From an uncultured Clostridia bacterium (GTDB lineage Bacteria; Bacillota; Clostridia; Christensenellales; CAG-138), in the NCBI GenBank assembly GCA_934633985.1, contig CAKTYU010000012.1, positions 1 to 39,742 on the forward strand: 39,742 nucleotides of DNA, written 5' to 3'. Of the stretch, positions 6,893 to 15,119 are shown piece by piece; position 1 is the first letter of the stretch, and each line of letters starts with the position of its first letter. A model generated the notes under the pieces. It saw only the letters and a list, made by a program, of their open reading frames with translations. It made no database searches and had not been told where the DNA came from. The position numbers and the translations under genes are program-made.

Positions 6893-8253
6893 TGAAAGCT
6901 GTCGACAAAAAAAGCGTTCTTATAATATCCGCCGCCGCCCTGCTCGCGCTGGCGGCGTGGTTCGCGCTCTGGTGCATATCCGCCCGGTACGCCCTGCTCC
7001 CCATGCTTTACGGGGCGCTGGCCGCGGCGCTGTTCGGCCTCGCCCTGCTGAGGCTCATACCCGCCGCCCTCTCCTTTGAGGAGGCGGCCCCGCCCGAAGC
7101 GTCCCCCCGGGCTTCCCGCCGGGACAGGCGGCACCCCTGGCTATGCATAGCCTGCCGGGTGCTGCTGCTCCACCTTGCGCTCTACGTTATAGCCTATCTT
7201 TTCGACCTCCTCAAAAACGGCTATTCCGGCGGCATTCTGGATACCATGGGGCGGCTGTGGCTCCGCACCGACGCCCCGCACTACCTGGGCATAGCGGAAA
7301 ACTGGTATGTGACCACGGGGGACGCAAGGTTCCATATAGTGTTCTTCCCGCTGTATCCGATCCTGATAAGGATATTTTCGCTGTTCACCGGCGGCAATTC
7401 CTTCGCCGCCGCCATGCTTGTGACCACGCTCTGCGCCCTAGGCTCCGCCATCGCAGCCTACGAGCTGTTCGCGCTGGATACCGACAGGGAGGGCGCGCTG
7501 TTCGCCGTAACGGCGCTCTGCCTTTTCCCCGGCAGCATATTCCTGCTGGCCCCCATGACGGAGAGCCTTTTCCTGCTTACCGGCCTTCTCTGCATATATA
7601 TGTGCCGCAAAAAGAAATACCTGCTCAGCGGCCTTTTCGGCTGTCTTTCCGCCCTCACCCGCTCCGTGGGGCTGCTTTTTGTGCTTCCGGTATTCATGGA
7701 AGCGGTATACGATCATCTCAACGGGGCGGCGCCCGGTAAGAAGGATACTGTCAGCCGTCTGGCGGGGTGCCTCGCCATAGCCCTGGGCACCGCCCTCTAC
7801 CTTATAATAAACAAGGCGGTGACCGGGGGCTTCTTCACCTTCATGGGCTACCAGCGCGACCACTGGAGCCAGGGCCTGGGCCCCTTCTTCAACACCGCCG
7901 CCTATCAGCTCCAGTACCTGCTCTCCTCGCTGCACACCGGGGAGGCCGCAATGGGGCTCACGCTGTTCCTGCCGAACCTGCTCTGCTGCCTCGGGGGGCT
8001 GGTCATAATAGCACTCTCCGCGGATAGGCTGCGCCCCTCCTATACGGCGTACAGCCTGCTCTATTACGCCGTGACGGTGGGCTGCACATGGCTTTTGAGC
8101 GGCCCAAGGTACCTCGCGGTGTGCTTCCCGCTGGCCCTCGGGCTCTCCGCCCTGATAAAGGGGCGGCTCCCCCGGAGGGTAACGGCCCTCATCTCCCTCG
8201 CCCTGATGCTGGCGTACATGTGGGCCTACGTCCTGGGCTACAGCGTATATTAG
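6892..8253 (+). CDS. GT-C fold glycosyltransferase (PIG-V/mannosyltransferase-like)
   Basis: A 453-residue membrane protein with some ten or more hydrophobic helices. The first extracytoplasmic loop carries RTDAPHYLGIAENWY, the acidic D-x-x-H-Y type motif seen in PIG-V-like and related GT-C mannosyltransferases that use lipid-linked sugar donors. Next come VFFPLYPILIR and a segment APMTESLFLLTGLL, again typical of the PIG-V group. It probably adds a sugar to an envelope glycan or protein outside the membrane; donor and acceptor are unknown. I chose ATG 6892; a longer in-frame start at 6814 adds residues lying over the promoter. Its stop overlaps the convergent spoIID stop by 3 bases. Confidence 0.72.
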   Translation: MKAVDKKSVLIISAAALLALAAWFALWCISARYALLPMLYGALAAALFGLALLRLIPAALSFEEAAPPEASPRASRRDRRHPWLCIACRVLLLHLALYVIAYLFDLLKNGYSGGILDTMGRLWLRTDAPHYLGIAENWYVTTGDARFHIVFFPLYPILIRIFSLFTGGNSFAAAMLVTTLCALGSAIAAYELFALDTDREGALFAVTALCLFPGSIFLLAPMTESLFLLTGLLCIYMCRKKKYLLSGLFGCLSALTRSVGLLFVLPVFMEAVYDHLNGAAPGKKDTVSRLAGCLAIALGTALYLIINKAVTGGFFTFMGYQRDHWSQGLGPFFNTAAYQLQYLLSSLHTGEAAMGLTLFLPNLLCCLGGLVIIALSADRLRPSYTAYSLLYYAVTVGCTWLLSGPRYLAVCFPLALGLSALIKGRLPRRVTALISLALMLAYMWAYVLGYSVY

Positions 8254-9227
8254 GGCCGCAGCCTGGCTATCTCTATTCCGGTATAGTAGTGCTTCAGTAT
8301 CTCCTCATACCCCGCCCCCTCCAGCGCCATGGCCCGGGCCCCGTATTGGCTCATGCCCACGCCGTGGCCGTAGCCCCTTGTGCGTATGGTCACCCTTTCC
8401 CCTATGGATATGCTGAAGTTGGCGCTGTTCAGGCCGAAAAGCCCCCTGAGCTCCCGCCCGCTGACGGTTACCTTGTTCAGCTTCAGCTCCTTTACCCGCC
8501 CGCTGTCATAGCGGGAGGCGATCTCCACCTGCTCGCCCAGCCTGTGCTTTTTAAGCCCTGCGGCGGGCCATTTTTTATTTACTCTGTCCGCAAACTCAGA
8601 TAGGGACACGCTCACCTCGGCTGCGTACTTCCCCGCCGTCTCCTCCCCGGGGCTGTCCACCCCGATAAGATATGGCAGCGCCGCCGAAAACACGTTCTGC
8701 GCGTCCTCCGTCCGTCCCCCTGCGGAGGAGTGATACAGGGCCTCTATGGGCTCCCCATTGTACGCGGCGTACTCCCCCTCCGTCTCATACACCGCCTGAC
8801 GAAGCTTATCCATATAATGCTCCGCCTCGCCGCCGAGCTTTTCCCTTAGCTGCTCCGGGCTCTTATAGCTTTGGCAGCAGCCGCTGTCCGTGCATATATC
8901 CGCCCCGCCGCAGCCGCCGCCCCCAAAGGCCCTCATGCGCCTTACCGCGTATGTGCGGGCGGCCACCGCCTGGGCCTTCAGCGCCTCCAGAGGGAAGGAG
9001 GCGGGCATCTCCGCCCCAACCACGCCTATTATGTACTCCTCCAGCGGCATTTCCTCTATGCGCCCCTTCTCCCTGTCGTAAAGGGCTATGGCTGCGCCCG
9101 TCTCCGTTTCCCCGCCCCGCCGCGAAAGCATATAGCCCCGTGCCCCGCATATAAGCACTATTGCGGCTGCGGCGGCCAGCCCCAGCGCTCCGAGGCGCGG
9201 GCAATAGCATTTGTCATATCTTCTCAT
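8250..9227 (-). CDS. spoIID: Stage II sporulation protein D (lytic transglycosylase)
   Basis: A 325-residue protein with an N-terminal membrane anchor (about residues 13-28) and the SpoIID domain. The signature EEYIIGVVGAEMP holds the likely catalytic Glu73, followed by LEALKAQAVAARTYA. A Cys-rich loop (CGGADICTDSGCCQSY) and the C-terminal RGYGHGVGMSQYGA are typical. SpoIID cleaves glycan strands with SpoIIM/SpoIIP during engulfment of the forespore, which places the host among endospore formers. SpoIIP and SpoIIM are not in the window. Confidence 0.93.
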   Translation of the reverse strand: MRRYDKCYCPRLGALGLAAAAAIVLICGARGYMLSRRGGETETGAAIALYDREKGRIEEMPLEEYIIGVVGAEMPASFPLEALKAQAVAARTYAVRRMRAFGGGGCGGADICTDSGCCQSYKSPEQLREKLGGEAEHYMDKLRQAVYETEGEYAAYNGEPIEALYHSSAGGRTEDAQNVFSAALPYLIGVDSPGEETAGKYAAEVSVSLSEFADRVNKKWPAAGLKKHRLGEQVEIASRYDSGRVKELKLNKVTVSGRELRGLFGLNSANFSISIGERVTIRTRGYGHGVGMSQYGARAMALEGAGYEEILKHYYTGIEIARLRP

Positions 9228-9338
9228 GGCAATATATCTATGCGCCGGGGCAAGCTAAAATACATTGCGGCGGGGGCGTTTACGGTTTATAATGGTATTG
9301 AGGAAAATATCGTTTTACGGCGAATTTTGGAGGATATG

Positions 9339-10064
9339 ATGGCACAGGACACTCAAAGGCTTCGGGAGCTGCTTTCGCACTACATAGGCGACGTATACGC
9401 GGAGGCCCTGCAACATACCGGCGACCCCGCCGCCGCAAAGGAGGTCACCCGCCGGGTGATGACGCTGCTCAAGCGCAGCCAGGAGGCCGGCCTCGCCGTG
9501 AACCCCTCCATGGCGAAGCGGCTCACCGAGGACTGCTGCCGGGAGCGGGAGTACTATGAGGACCGCAGGGCCACCTTCGTAAACGGCACCGTGGCGGATA
9601 TGCCGGACTTTGACACCGCCCTCTCCGAGATCTCCCCGGCGGAGGTGAAAGCCCGCGCCCGCAGCGAGGCGGAGAGCAAGGCCGCCGAGGCCCATGCCGC
9701 CATACGCGCGGCGGAGGCCATGGGCGCAAGGGTGATAACCTCGAGGCCCGCCGAGGCCGCAGGCCTAGAGCCGGACGAGGATTACGAGGAGGAATACGGC
9801 GACTACGGCGAATACGACGACGAGGACGAGGACTACGGCGAATATGCCGAGGAGGATGAGCCCCCCCTCATGGAAAAGCCGGCGCGCAAGAGGGCGGGAG
9901 GGTTTTCCGTGTTCCTGCTGGCGCTTATGATAGCGCTGCTGCTGTTCCTGCTATTGTGCCTTGGGGTGATGCTCATGAAGTGCGGCATACTGCCCGGGGC
10001 GGACAGCTATCTGGTGCGGGGCTTTGCGATATGGTTCAACTCCCACCTTTTCCCGCTGTTTTAA
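9339..10064 (+). CDS. Acidic single-pass membrane protein, unknown function
   Basis: A 241-residue protein I do not recognise. The first ~150 residues are charged and helical (DTQRLRELLSHYIGDVYAEAL at the start; Ala/Glu-rich coiled-coil-like stretch KARARSEAESKAAEAHAAI). Then follows a very acidic Asp/Glu/Tyr/Gly segment built from EEYGDYGEYDDEDEDYGEY-type repeats. One strong membrane helix (FSVFLLALMIALLLFLLLCL) lies near residues 188-210. Topology suggests a cytoplasmic N-terminal domain. GGAGGA at 9329-9334 supports ATG 9339; ATG 9336 is the alternative. It precedes nfeD by about 60 bases and may belong to the membrane cluster with floA. Confidence 0.7.
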   Translation: MAQDTQRLRELLSHYIGDVYAEALQHTGDPAAAKEVTRRVMTLLKRSQEAGLAVNPSMAKRLTEDCCREREYYEDRRATFVNGTVADMPDFDTALSEISPAEVKARARSEAESKAAEAHAAIRAAEAMGARVITSRPAEAAGLEPDEDYEEEYGDYGEYDDEDEDYGEYAEEDEPPLMEKPARKRAGGFSVFLLALMIALLLFLLLCLGVMLMKCGILPGADSYLVRGFAIWFNSHLFPLF

Positions 10065-10122
10065 CGTACTGTTTACAATTTAGACTATATATAATGATAT
10101 TATATGGTTAGGAGGTGATACC

Positions 10123-10629
10123 ATGGACCCTGTAATGGATTACATCATGGGCTGGAGCCCGCTCGCCCTGCTCTGCCTTATGGCAGGGCTGATACTCATG
10201 GTCTATGAAATGTTTACCCCCGGAATGGGCGCTCCCGCCCTGCTGGGCGGCATCTGCCTGCTGGGGGCGATAGTGCTGAGGGCGGATTCCCTTACCACGG
10301 CGCTGATAACCCTCATACTCATACTGCTTCCTTTGATGATAGCCGCCGGAATAATATTCCATTCCTTTTCCAAGGGCGCGCTGTCCCGCTCCGGCATAGT
10401 GCTCAGGGATTCCATAGACGGGGACTCCACCCCCTTAGGGGATAAGGGCGCGGAGAGCCTTATAGGCTTAGAGGGCCAATGCGTAACGGCGCTGAGGCCC
10501 GTGGGCGTGGGGGACTTTTCCGGCAAAAGGCTGGATATAGTAAGCGCCGGAGGCTTCATACAAAAGGGCGCAAGGGTAAGGATAACCGCCATAGACGGCG
10601 TAAGGATCCTCGTGGAAGAGATACGATAG
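10123..10629 (+). CDS. NfeD family membrane protein
   Basis: A 168-residue protein with about three membrane helices in the first ~90 residues (PLALLCLMAGLILMVYEMFTPG; GAPALLGGICLLGAIVL; LITLILILLPLMIAAGIIF). A soluble C-terminal OB-fold-like domain (about 105-168) includes LEGQCVTALRPVGVGDFSGKRLD and ends GARVRITAIDGVRILVEEI. This is the short NfeD type that pairs with flotillins. GGAGGTGAT precedes the ATG. The flotillin gene floA follows 273 bases later in the same direction, matching the conserved nfeD-floA pairing. The likely role is assembly or stability of flotillin membrane domains. Confidence 0.88.
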   Translation: MDPVMDYIMGWSPLALLCLMAGLILMVYEMFTPGMGAPALLGGICLLGAIVLRADSLTTALITLILILLPLMIAAGIIFHSFSKGALSRSGIVLRDSIDGDSTPLGDKGAESLIGLEGQCVTALRPVGVGDFSGKRLDIVSAGGFIQKGARVRITAIDGVRILVEEIR

Positions 10630-10631
10630 AT

Positions 10632-10877
10632 ATGAGCTACAAATTCTGCAAAAAGTGCGGCACCCTATACAACGAGTCGGACGGCGAATGTCCCCGCTGC
10701 GCCGATAAAAGGCTAACCGCCGAGGGTATGCGGGACACCGTATACGACGGCGGCATGAGCGAGGAGGAGCTTCAAAAAAAGCGCAGAAGGGACTGGAGGT
10801 GCCTTATCATAGGGGTCCCCGCCTTCATAGCCTTCATATACGCCGTGTTCTTCCTGTATAAAATAATTATCAAATAG
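10632..10877 (+). CDS. Small zinc-ribbon membrane protein
   Basis: An 81-residue protein, starting 2 bases after the nfeD stop. The N-terminus carries two Cys pairs, FCKKCGTLY and CPRCADK, a zinc ribbon. A charged stretch (EEELQKKRRRDWR) leads to one C-terminal membrane helix (CLIIGVPAFIAFIYAVFFLYKII). Such tail-anchored zinc-ribbon proteins are common small proteins in Clostridia; function is unknown. Its position between nfeD and floA suggests co-expression with the flotillin system. Confidence 0.8.
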   Translation: MSYKFCKKCGTLYNESDGECPRCADKRLTAEGMRDTVYDGGMSEEELQKKRRRDWRCLIIGVPAFIAFIYAVFFLYKIIIK

Positions 10878-10902
10878 AATCTTTTAAAAAAGGAGAAAAA
10901 AC

Positions 10903-11874
10903 ATGCCATTCTTCGCACCCATACTCATAATCGTACTTATAATAGTATTCCTCGCCATATTCTTCAGCTTCGTGCCCATAGGGCTCTGGATATCCGCCAC
11001 CGCCTCCGGCCTGAAGGTGGGCATAGGCCAGCTTGTGGCGATGCGGATAAGGAAGGTAGTGCCCTCCCGCATAATCAACCCCGCCATAAAGTCCACCAAG
11101 GCGGGCATGAGCCCTTCCCTGAACAAATTAGAGGCCCACTACCTTGCGGGCGGCAACGTGGACAGGGTGGTAAACGCCCTCATAGCCGCACAGCGCGCAG
11201 GCATACCGCTGGACTTTGAGCGCGCCTGCGCCATAGACCTTGCGGGGCGCGACGTGCTGAACGCCGTGCAGATGAGCGTTAACCCCAAGGTGATAGAGAC
11301 CCCGGTAATAGCCGCCATAGCAAAGGACGGCATAGAGCTGCGGGCAAAGGCCCGCGTTACCGTCCGGGCAAATATCGACCGTCTGGTGGGCGGCGCGGGC
11401 GAGGAGACCATAATCGCCCGTATAGGCGAGGGCATAGTCACCACCGTGGGCTCCTCCCAGAGCCACAAGGACGTGCTGGAGAACCCCGACCTCATTTCCC
11501 AGACCGTGCTGAACAAGGGCCTCGATGCAGGCACCGCCTTTGAGATACTCTCCATAGACATAGCCGACGTGGACGTTGGGCGCAACGTGGGCGCACAGCT
11601 CCAGATAGACCAGGCCGAGGCGGATAAGCGCATAGCCCAGGCCAAGGCGGAGGAGCGCCGCGCAATGGCGGTGGCCCAGGAGCAGGAGAACAAGGCGGAG
11701 GTGCAGGGTATGCGCGCCCGCGTCATAGAGGCCGAGGCGGAGGTGCCCAAGGCCATAGCCGCCGCCTTCCGCGAGGGCAAGCTGGGCGTGATGGATTACT
11801 ACAACATGCAGAACGTCATCTCCGATACCCACATGCGGGACGCCATAGCGGGCGACAGCTCCAAGAATTCCTGA
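10903..11874 (+). CDS. floA: Flotillin-like protein FloA
   Basis: A 323-residue protein with an N-terminal membrane hairpin/helix (about 4-30, ending SFVPIGLWISATASGLKVG). A conserved SPFH region follows (KAGMSPSLNKLEAHYLAGGNVD; GGAGEETIIARIGEGIV). A helical C-terminal region carries repeated EA/A motifs (QIDQAEADKRIAQAKAEERR, RARVIEAEAEVPKAIA). FloA scaffolds functional membrane microdomains that concentrate signalling and secretion proteins. Length and sequence match the family closely. AAAGGAGAAAAAAC precedes the ATG. Confidence 0.95.
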   Translation: MPFFAPILIIVLIIVFLAIFFSFVPIGLWISATASGLKVGIGQLVAMRIRKVVPSRIINPAIKSTKAGMSPSLNKLEAHYLAGGNVDRVVNALIAAQRAGIPLDFERACAIDLAGRDVLNAVQMSVNPKVIETPVIAAIAKDGIELRAKARVTVRANIDRLVGGAGEETIIARIGEGIVTTVGSSQSHKDVLENPDLISQTVLNKGLDAGTAFEILSIDIADVDVGRNVGAQLQIDQAEADKRIAQAKAEERRAMAVAQEQENKAEVQGMRARVIEAEAEVPKAIAAAFREGKLGVMDYYNMQNVISDTHMRDAIAGDSSKNS

Positions 11875-11905
11875 TGCATTATCCCGCCGCAAATGAGGTG
11901 CAGCC

Positions 11906-12364
11906 ATGAGCTACCTTATAATACTTTTCGTAGTAATATACGCCATATCCCGCATACCCAAGGCGGATAAGCCACGCCGCCGCGGCAATGAGCCGCGGCA
12001 GGAATACCGCCCGCAGCAGGAATATTATCCGCCGCAGCAGGAGGATCCGGAGATATGCCTGCACGGCAGGCCGGAGACCTTTGATCCGGCGGCGCCCTTT
12101 AAGGAGGCTTATTCCGGCAGCCTGAACTATGCCTCCACAGAGGGGGAGGGTACGGAAAGCGTACCGTGCAGCCTTACGGGCCACGACCACCCCAACGTCC
12201 ATGCTGACGCCCACCACGACGTTCACTCCGACGTTCACTCCGGCATACATTCCCCGGAGGAGCCCGTCTCCCGCCCCTTCCTCTCCGCCGCCGACCGGGA
12301 CTCCTGCCGGCGGGCCATAGTCTATTCGGAGATACTGGGCCGGCCCAAGGCGCTGCGCCGGTAA
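11906..12364 (+). CDS. Membrane-anchored His-rich protein, unknown function
   Basis: A 152-residue protein I do not recognise. It starts with one short membrane helix (SYLIILFVVIYAISRI), then a basic, Gln/Tyr/Pro-rich linker (RQEYRPQQEYYPPQQE). Between residues 93 and 115 eight His fall in a short repeat of the form HxDxH (GHDHPNVHADAHHDVHSDVH), a plausible metal-binding stretch. The C-terminus (SAADRDSCRRAIVYSEILGRPKALRR) resembles a short conserved tail that could be a protein-interaction motif. GAGGTG precedes the ATG. It is last in the nfeD/floA cluster and is followed by a terminator. Confidence 0.72.
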   Translation: MSYLIILFVVIYAISRIPKADKPRRRGNEPRQEYRPQQEYYPPQQEDPEICLHGRPETFDPAAPFKEAYSGSLNYASTEGEGTESVPCSLTGHDHPNVHADAHHDVHSDVHSGIHSPEEPVSRPFLSAADRDSCRRAIVYSEILGRPKALRR

Positions 12365-12379
12365 ATAACACGCAGACTA

Positions 12380-12406
12380 AAAGGAACGGCATTGCCGTTC
12401 CTTTTT
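12380..12406. terminator. Bidirectional terminator between the flotillin cluster and the CNNM gene
   Basis: GGAACGGC/GCCGTTCC stem with a 3-base loop, flanked by AAAA on the left and TTTTT on the right. It can end both the rightward cluster and the convergent leftward gene at 12422. Confidence 0.88.
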
Positions 12407-12421
12407 GCTTACCTGTCTTTT

Positions 12422-13690
12422 TTACTCGCCTATATTAAGCGCACCCTCGGCCTCTGCGCGGCTTTCCCTGTCCACGCGGAGCTTGTCTATGCGGTGGTTG
12501 TCCACGGTCAAAACCTTTATCCTGAGGTTTTCGTATTCCAGGGCGTCCCCCGCCTCAGGTATGCGCCCGAGCTGCTCGGTTATCCAGCCCCCTGCGGAGG
12601 TGGCGTCGGTGTCCGCCTTTATGCCGAAGTAGCTGATGAAGTCGTCCATGTCCATGCCGCCGTCCACGGTGAAGCTGTTCTCGGCGGTCTGCTTGACGGT
12701 CTCGGTTATCTCGTCGTGCTCGTCCCAGATCTCGCCCACCAGCTCCTCTAATATGTCCTCCATGGTTATCATGCCGCAGGTGCCGCCGTATTCGTCCAGC
12801 ACCACCGCCACGTGGGCCTTTTTCCTTTGCAGGAGCTTGAGTATGCTGCTTATCTTCTCGTTTTTCAGCACATACACCGCCGGCGCGATTATGTGGCTTA
12901 TGTCCCGCCCGGTTATGCCGCTGCCGGTGTAGAAGTCCTTCTGGTGTATAACGCCTATTATGTTGTCGATATCCCCGTCGTATACCGGAAGGCGGGAATA
13001 CTTTGTCTCGGAGAATACCCTTGCGATATCCTCCTTGCTGGCGTCCACGGACACCGCCTCCATGTCTACCCGGTGGGTGAGTATATCCTCCGCCTCACGC
13101 TCGGTGAACTCTATGGCGTTCTTTAAAAGCTCGCCCTCGCTGCCGTCTATGCTTCCCTCCTGCTGGACCTCGTCCACGAGTATGAGAAGCTCCTCCTGGG
13201 ACATTTTGCTGTCGCTCTCCAGCTTGAACAGCCTGTTGAGCAGCCTTTTCCACATGGAGAACAGCCAGTTGAGCGGGAAGAGCAGCACAGTGAGCAGCCT
13301 TAAAAGCCCCGCCGACCTTAGCGCGAACTTCTCCGGGCAGTCCTTTGCAAGGCTCTTTGGGGATATTTCGCCGAATATCAGCACTAACACCGTCACCACG
13401 CCGGTGGATATGGCAGCGCCCCCCGCGCCGTAAAGGTTTACGAATATCATGGTGCCAATGGAGGCCAGCGCGATATTCACTATGTTGTTGCCCACAAGTA
13501 TGGTGGAGAGCAGCCTGTCGTAGTTTTCAGAGAGCCTGAGCGCAAGCTCCGCCCCCTTGTCCCCCTTTTCCGCCATGGCCCGCACCCGGGTCCTGTTCAT
13601 GGAGTTGAAGGCGGTCTCCGTGGCGGAGAAATACGCCGACAGCGCCAGCAGCGCCGCCATTATCAATATATTTTTACCTAAGCCTTCCAT
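12422..13690 (-). CDS. CNNM/CBS-domain transporter (hemolysin C / CorC family)
   Basis: A 422-residue protein. The N-terminal CNNM transmembrane domain (about 1-185) has ALSAYFSATETAFNSMNRTRVR, ILVGNNIVNIALASIGT and LVLIFGEISPKSLAKDCPE. A pair of CBS domains follows (DILTHRVDMEAVSVDAS; KISSILKLLQRKKAHVAVVLDEYGGTCGMITMEDILEELVG), then a CorC/HlyC C-terminal domain. Homologues export magnesium or cobalt, and the old name hemolysin is misleading. The start is uncertain: neither ATG 13690 nor the in-frame TTG at 13705 has a good ribosome-binding site. A 13-codon frame overlaps the ATG. Confidence 0.9.
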   Translation of the reverse strand: MEGLGKNILIMAALLALSAYFSATETAFNSMNRTRVRAMAEKGDKGAELALRLSENYDRLLSTILVGNNIVNIALASIGTMIFVNLYGAGGAAISTGVVTVLVLIFGEISPKSLAKDCPEKFALRSAGLLRLLTVLLFPLNWLFSMWKRLLNRLFKLESDSKMSQEELLILVDEVQQEGSIDGSEGELLKNAIEFTEREAEDILTHRVDMEAVSVDASKEDIARVFSETKYSRLPVYDGDIDNIIGVIHQKDFYTGSGITGRDISHIIAPAVYVLKNEKISSILKLLQRKKAHVAVVLDEYGGTCGMITMEDILEELVGEIWDEHDEITETVKQTAENSFTVDGGMDMDDFISYFGIKADTDATSAGGWITEQLGRIPEAGDALEYENLRIKVLTVDNHRIDKLRVDRESRAEAEGALNIGE

Positions 13691-13812
13691 CTTTTCACGC
13701 CGCAACTGTCACATTCCATTTTAGTTACATCACCTTCCTGCGTTTTTTAGTGTATATTCACTTATCATAATTATACTGCCCGTGCGCATAAGCGTCAACC
13801 GCGCCGGGGGCA

Positions 13813-13840
13813 TAAAAAGGAGGCCCCCTTGGGGGCCTCT
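13813..13840 (-). terminator. Terminator of the prdA-prdB operon
   Basis: Minus-strand stem GAGGCCCCC/GGGGGCCTC with a tight loop, followed by CTTTTTATG, 26 bases after the prdB stop. Confidence 0.9.
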
Positions 13841-13865
13841 ATTATCTTTGCTTTCGTTTCGGCTG

Positions 13866-14591
13866 TTAGACCTTTGCCACGTACTCGTAGGGCAGGGGTA
13901 CTATGGTGCCGGGGGTGGAGATCTTCTCGAGCTGCTCCAAGGTGGCCTTGACTATTGCAGTCTGCTGCTCCACATTGTGGGGGCCGCCGGCGTTCGCGCC
14001 CATGGGTACCAGGGGAGCGACGGCACGGGGGGTACCGGTCTGCTTTACGACGGGGGGCAGGGCCGCGATGATGATGGTGGGGATGCCTGCTGCTTCGATT
14101 GCTCTCTGCACAAGAACTGCAGAGCGGTGGCAGGTGCCTCAGCCAGCGGTCATCAATACGGCGTCTACATTTTCATCCTTGAGGCGCTGGGCTATTGCGG
14201 GGCCGGTCTCGTGGGTGAACTTCTCGATGTTGCCGCCGCCGCCCATGAAGCCTACATGAACGGGAGCAACGCCCTTGATGAAGCCTTCCTTGGCAAGCTC
14301 ATGGAGCCTGTCGATGGGGAACATGCAGTTGATGTCCTTGTTGACGTCGCTGTTGTCATAGCCGCCGTGGGAAACCATAAGATCATCGGACGGAGTGCTG
14401 TCATAGATCTCACGCCAGGTGAAGTCGCCTGCCAGGTTGAAGCGCTTATCCTCTTTGCGATGTACGCCCGCCGCGGTGGCGAGGGCTACTATCATCTCGT
14501 TCAGGGGCTTGGTTACGGGCGTCCATACCGGTGGAGGCGTAATGGGAACGAAAATCTCGGACTGTAGTCCCTTAACAACTGTTAAGTTCAT
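13866..14591 (-). CDS. prdB: D-proline reductase selenoprotein subunit PrdB
   Basis: A 241-residue selenoprotein when the in-frame TGA at 14139-14141 is read as selenocysteine (residue 151). The Sec sits in TAG-U-GTCHRSA, the redox motif of the 26-kDa PrdB subunit, which attacks the alpha-carbon/nitrogen bond of D-proline to give 5-aminovalerate. Residues before (VDAVLMTAG) and after (VLVQRAIEAAGIPTIIIAALPP) are continuous in frame, and the length fits clostridial PrdB. GGAGGATAAAA precedes ATG 14591. It is last in the operon prdA-small gene-prdB. Isoleucine is mostly ATC, suggesting high expression. Standard gene callers would split it in two. Confidence 0.95.
14104..14141 (-). promoter_or_regulatory. 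Bacterial SECIS element of prdB with its UGA codon
   Basis: On the minus strand, 14 bases after the UGA (14139-14141), a perfect 7-bp stem CTCTGCA/TGCAGAG (14118-14124 with 14104-14110) carries the 7-base loop GTTCTTG. The loop's leading G lies 22 bases after the UGA. Stem length, loop size and spacing fit the bSECIS hairpin recognised by SelB; selB and tRNA-Sec are both in the window. Confidence 0.85.
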
Positions 14592-14611
14592 TTTTATCCT
14601 CCTATTAAAAT

Positions 14612-15115
14612 TCAATTATCTTTTTTGGCCTGCATCTCTGCCTGCCTTCTCATGTACATATCGTGATTGCTTACGTATTTTTTGTTTGGCTCGGCGCTGA
14701 GCTGCCTCGGGGCGCTCATCGTCCATGCCACGGGCTGACCATTTTTTATCTCGTAATCTGTAAGGAACATGCGCATGGGGAATCGGAATCCACCCGGGCA
14801 GTTTGTGAGTTGCAAACCCGTGGCCCCGTCCTGCACGTCGTTTACCCTGCCCTCCATCACAAAGGACTCTCCCTCTGCGGCTTTGGTTATTGCCGGGTAC
14901 TGCACAGGCGCCTCCACAGGCCCGAGCTGTTCCGGAAAACTCATGCTCCAGCCAAACTCCTGGCCGATCACCAGCGGATGCTCATGGAGCAGCAGCCACT
15001 GGGGTATCTCAAGATACCCGAGGCGTCCCTTAAGGTCTATGGCGGCGGAGCCGTCCTCCCTTATCTCCACAAGAACGCCTTCCATGTAAATGATCTTGTC
15101 GCCGAACTTAAGCAT
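14612..15115 (-). CDS. Small conserved protein of the proline reductase operon
   Basis: A 167-residue soluble protein lying between prdA (4-base gap) and prdB. Its N-terminus is beta-rich (KFGDKIIYMEGVLVEIREDG, AAIDLKGRLGYLEIPQWLL). A second part has MSFPEQLGPVEAPVQYPAIT and TNCPGGFRFPMRMFLTDYEI. A protein of this size is found at this position in other clostridial prd operons; I recall the family label CBO2463/CBO2479 but could not check it. The role is unknown; tight coupling to prdA suggests assembly or stability of the reductase. Confidence 0.72.
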   Translation of the reverse strand: MLKFGDKIIYMEGVLVEIREDGSAAIDLKGRLGYLEIPQWLLLHEHPLVIGQEFGWSMSFPEQLGPVEAPVQYPAITKAAEGESFVMEGRVNDVQDGATGLQLTNCPGGFRFPMRMFLTDYEIKNGQPVAWTMSAPRQLSAEPNKKYVSNHDMYMRRQAEMQAKKDN

Positions 15116-15119
15116 ATCT

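Noticed and set aside
13866..14591. prdB as a broken gene with a premature stop
   Set aside because: The stop is UGA at the exact Sec position of PrdB, a SECIS-like hairpin follows, and tRNA-Sec, selA and selB are nearby.
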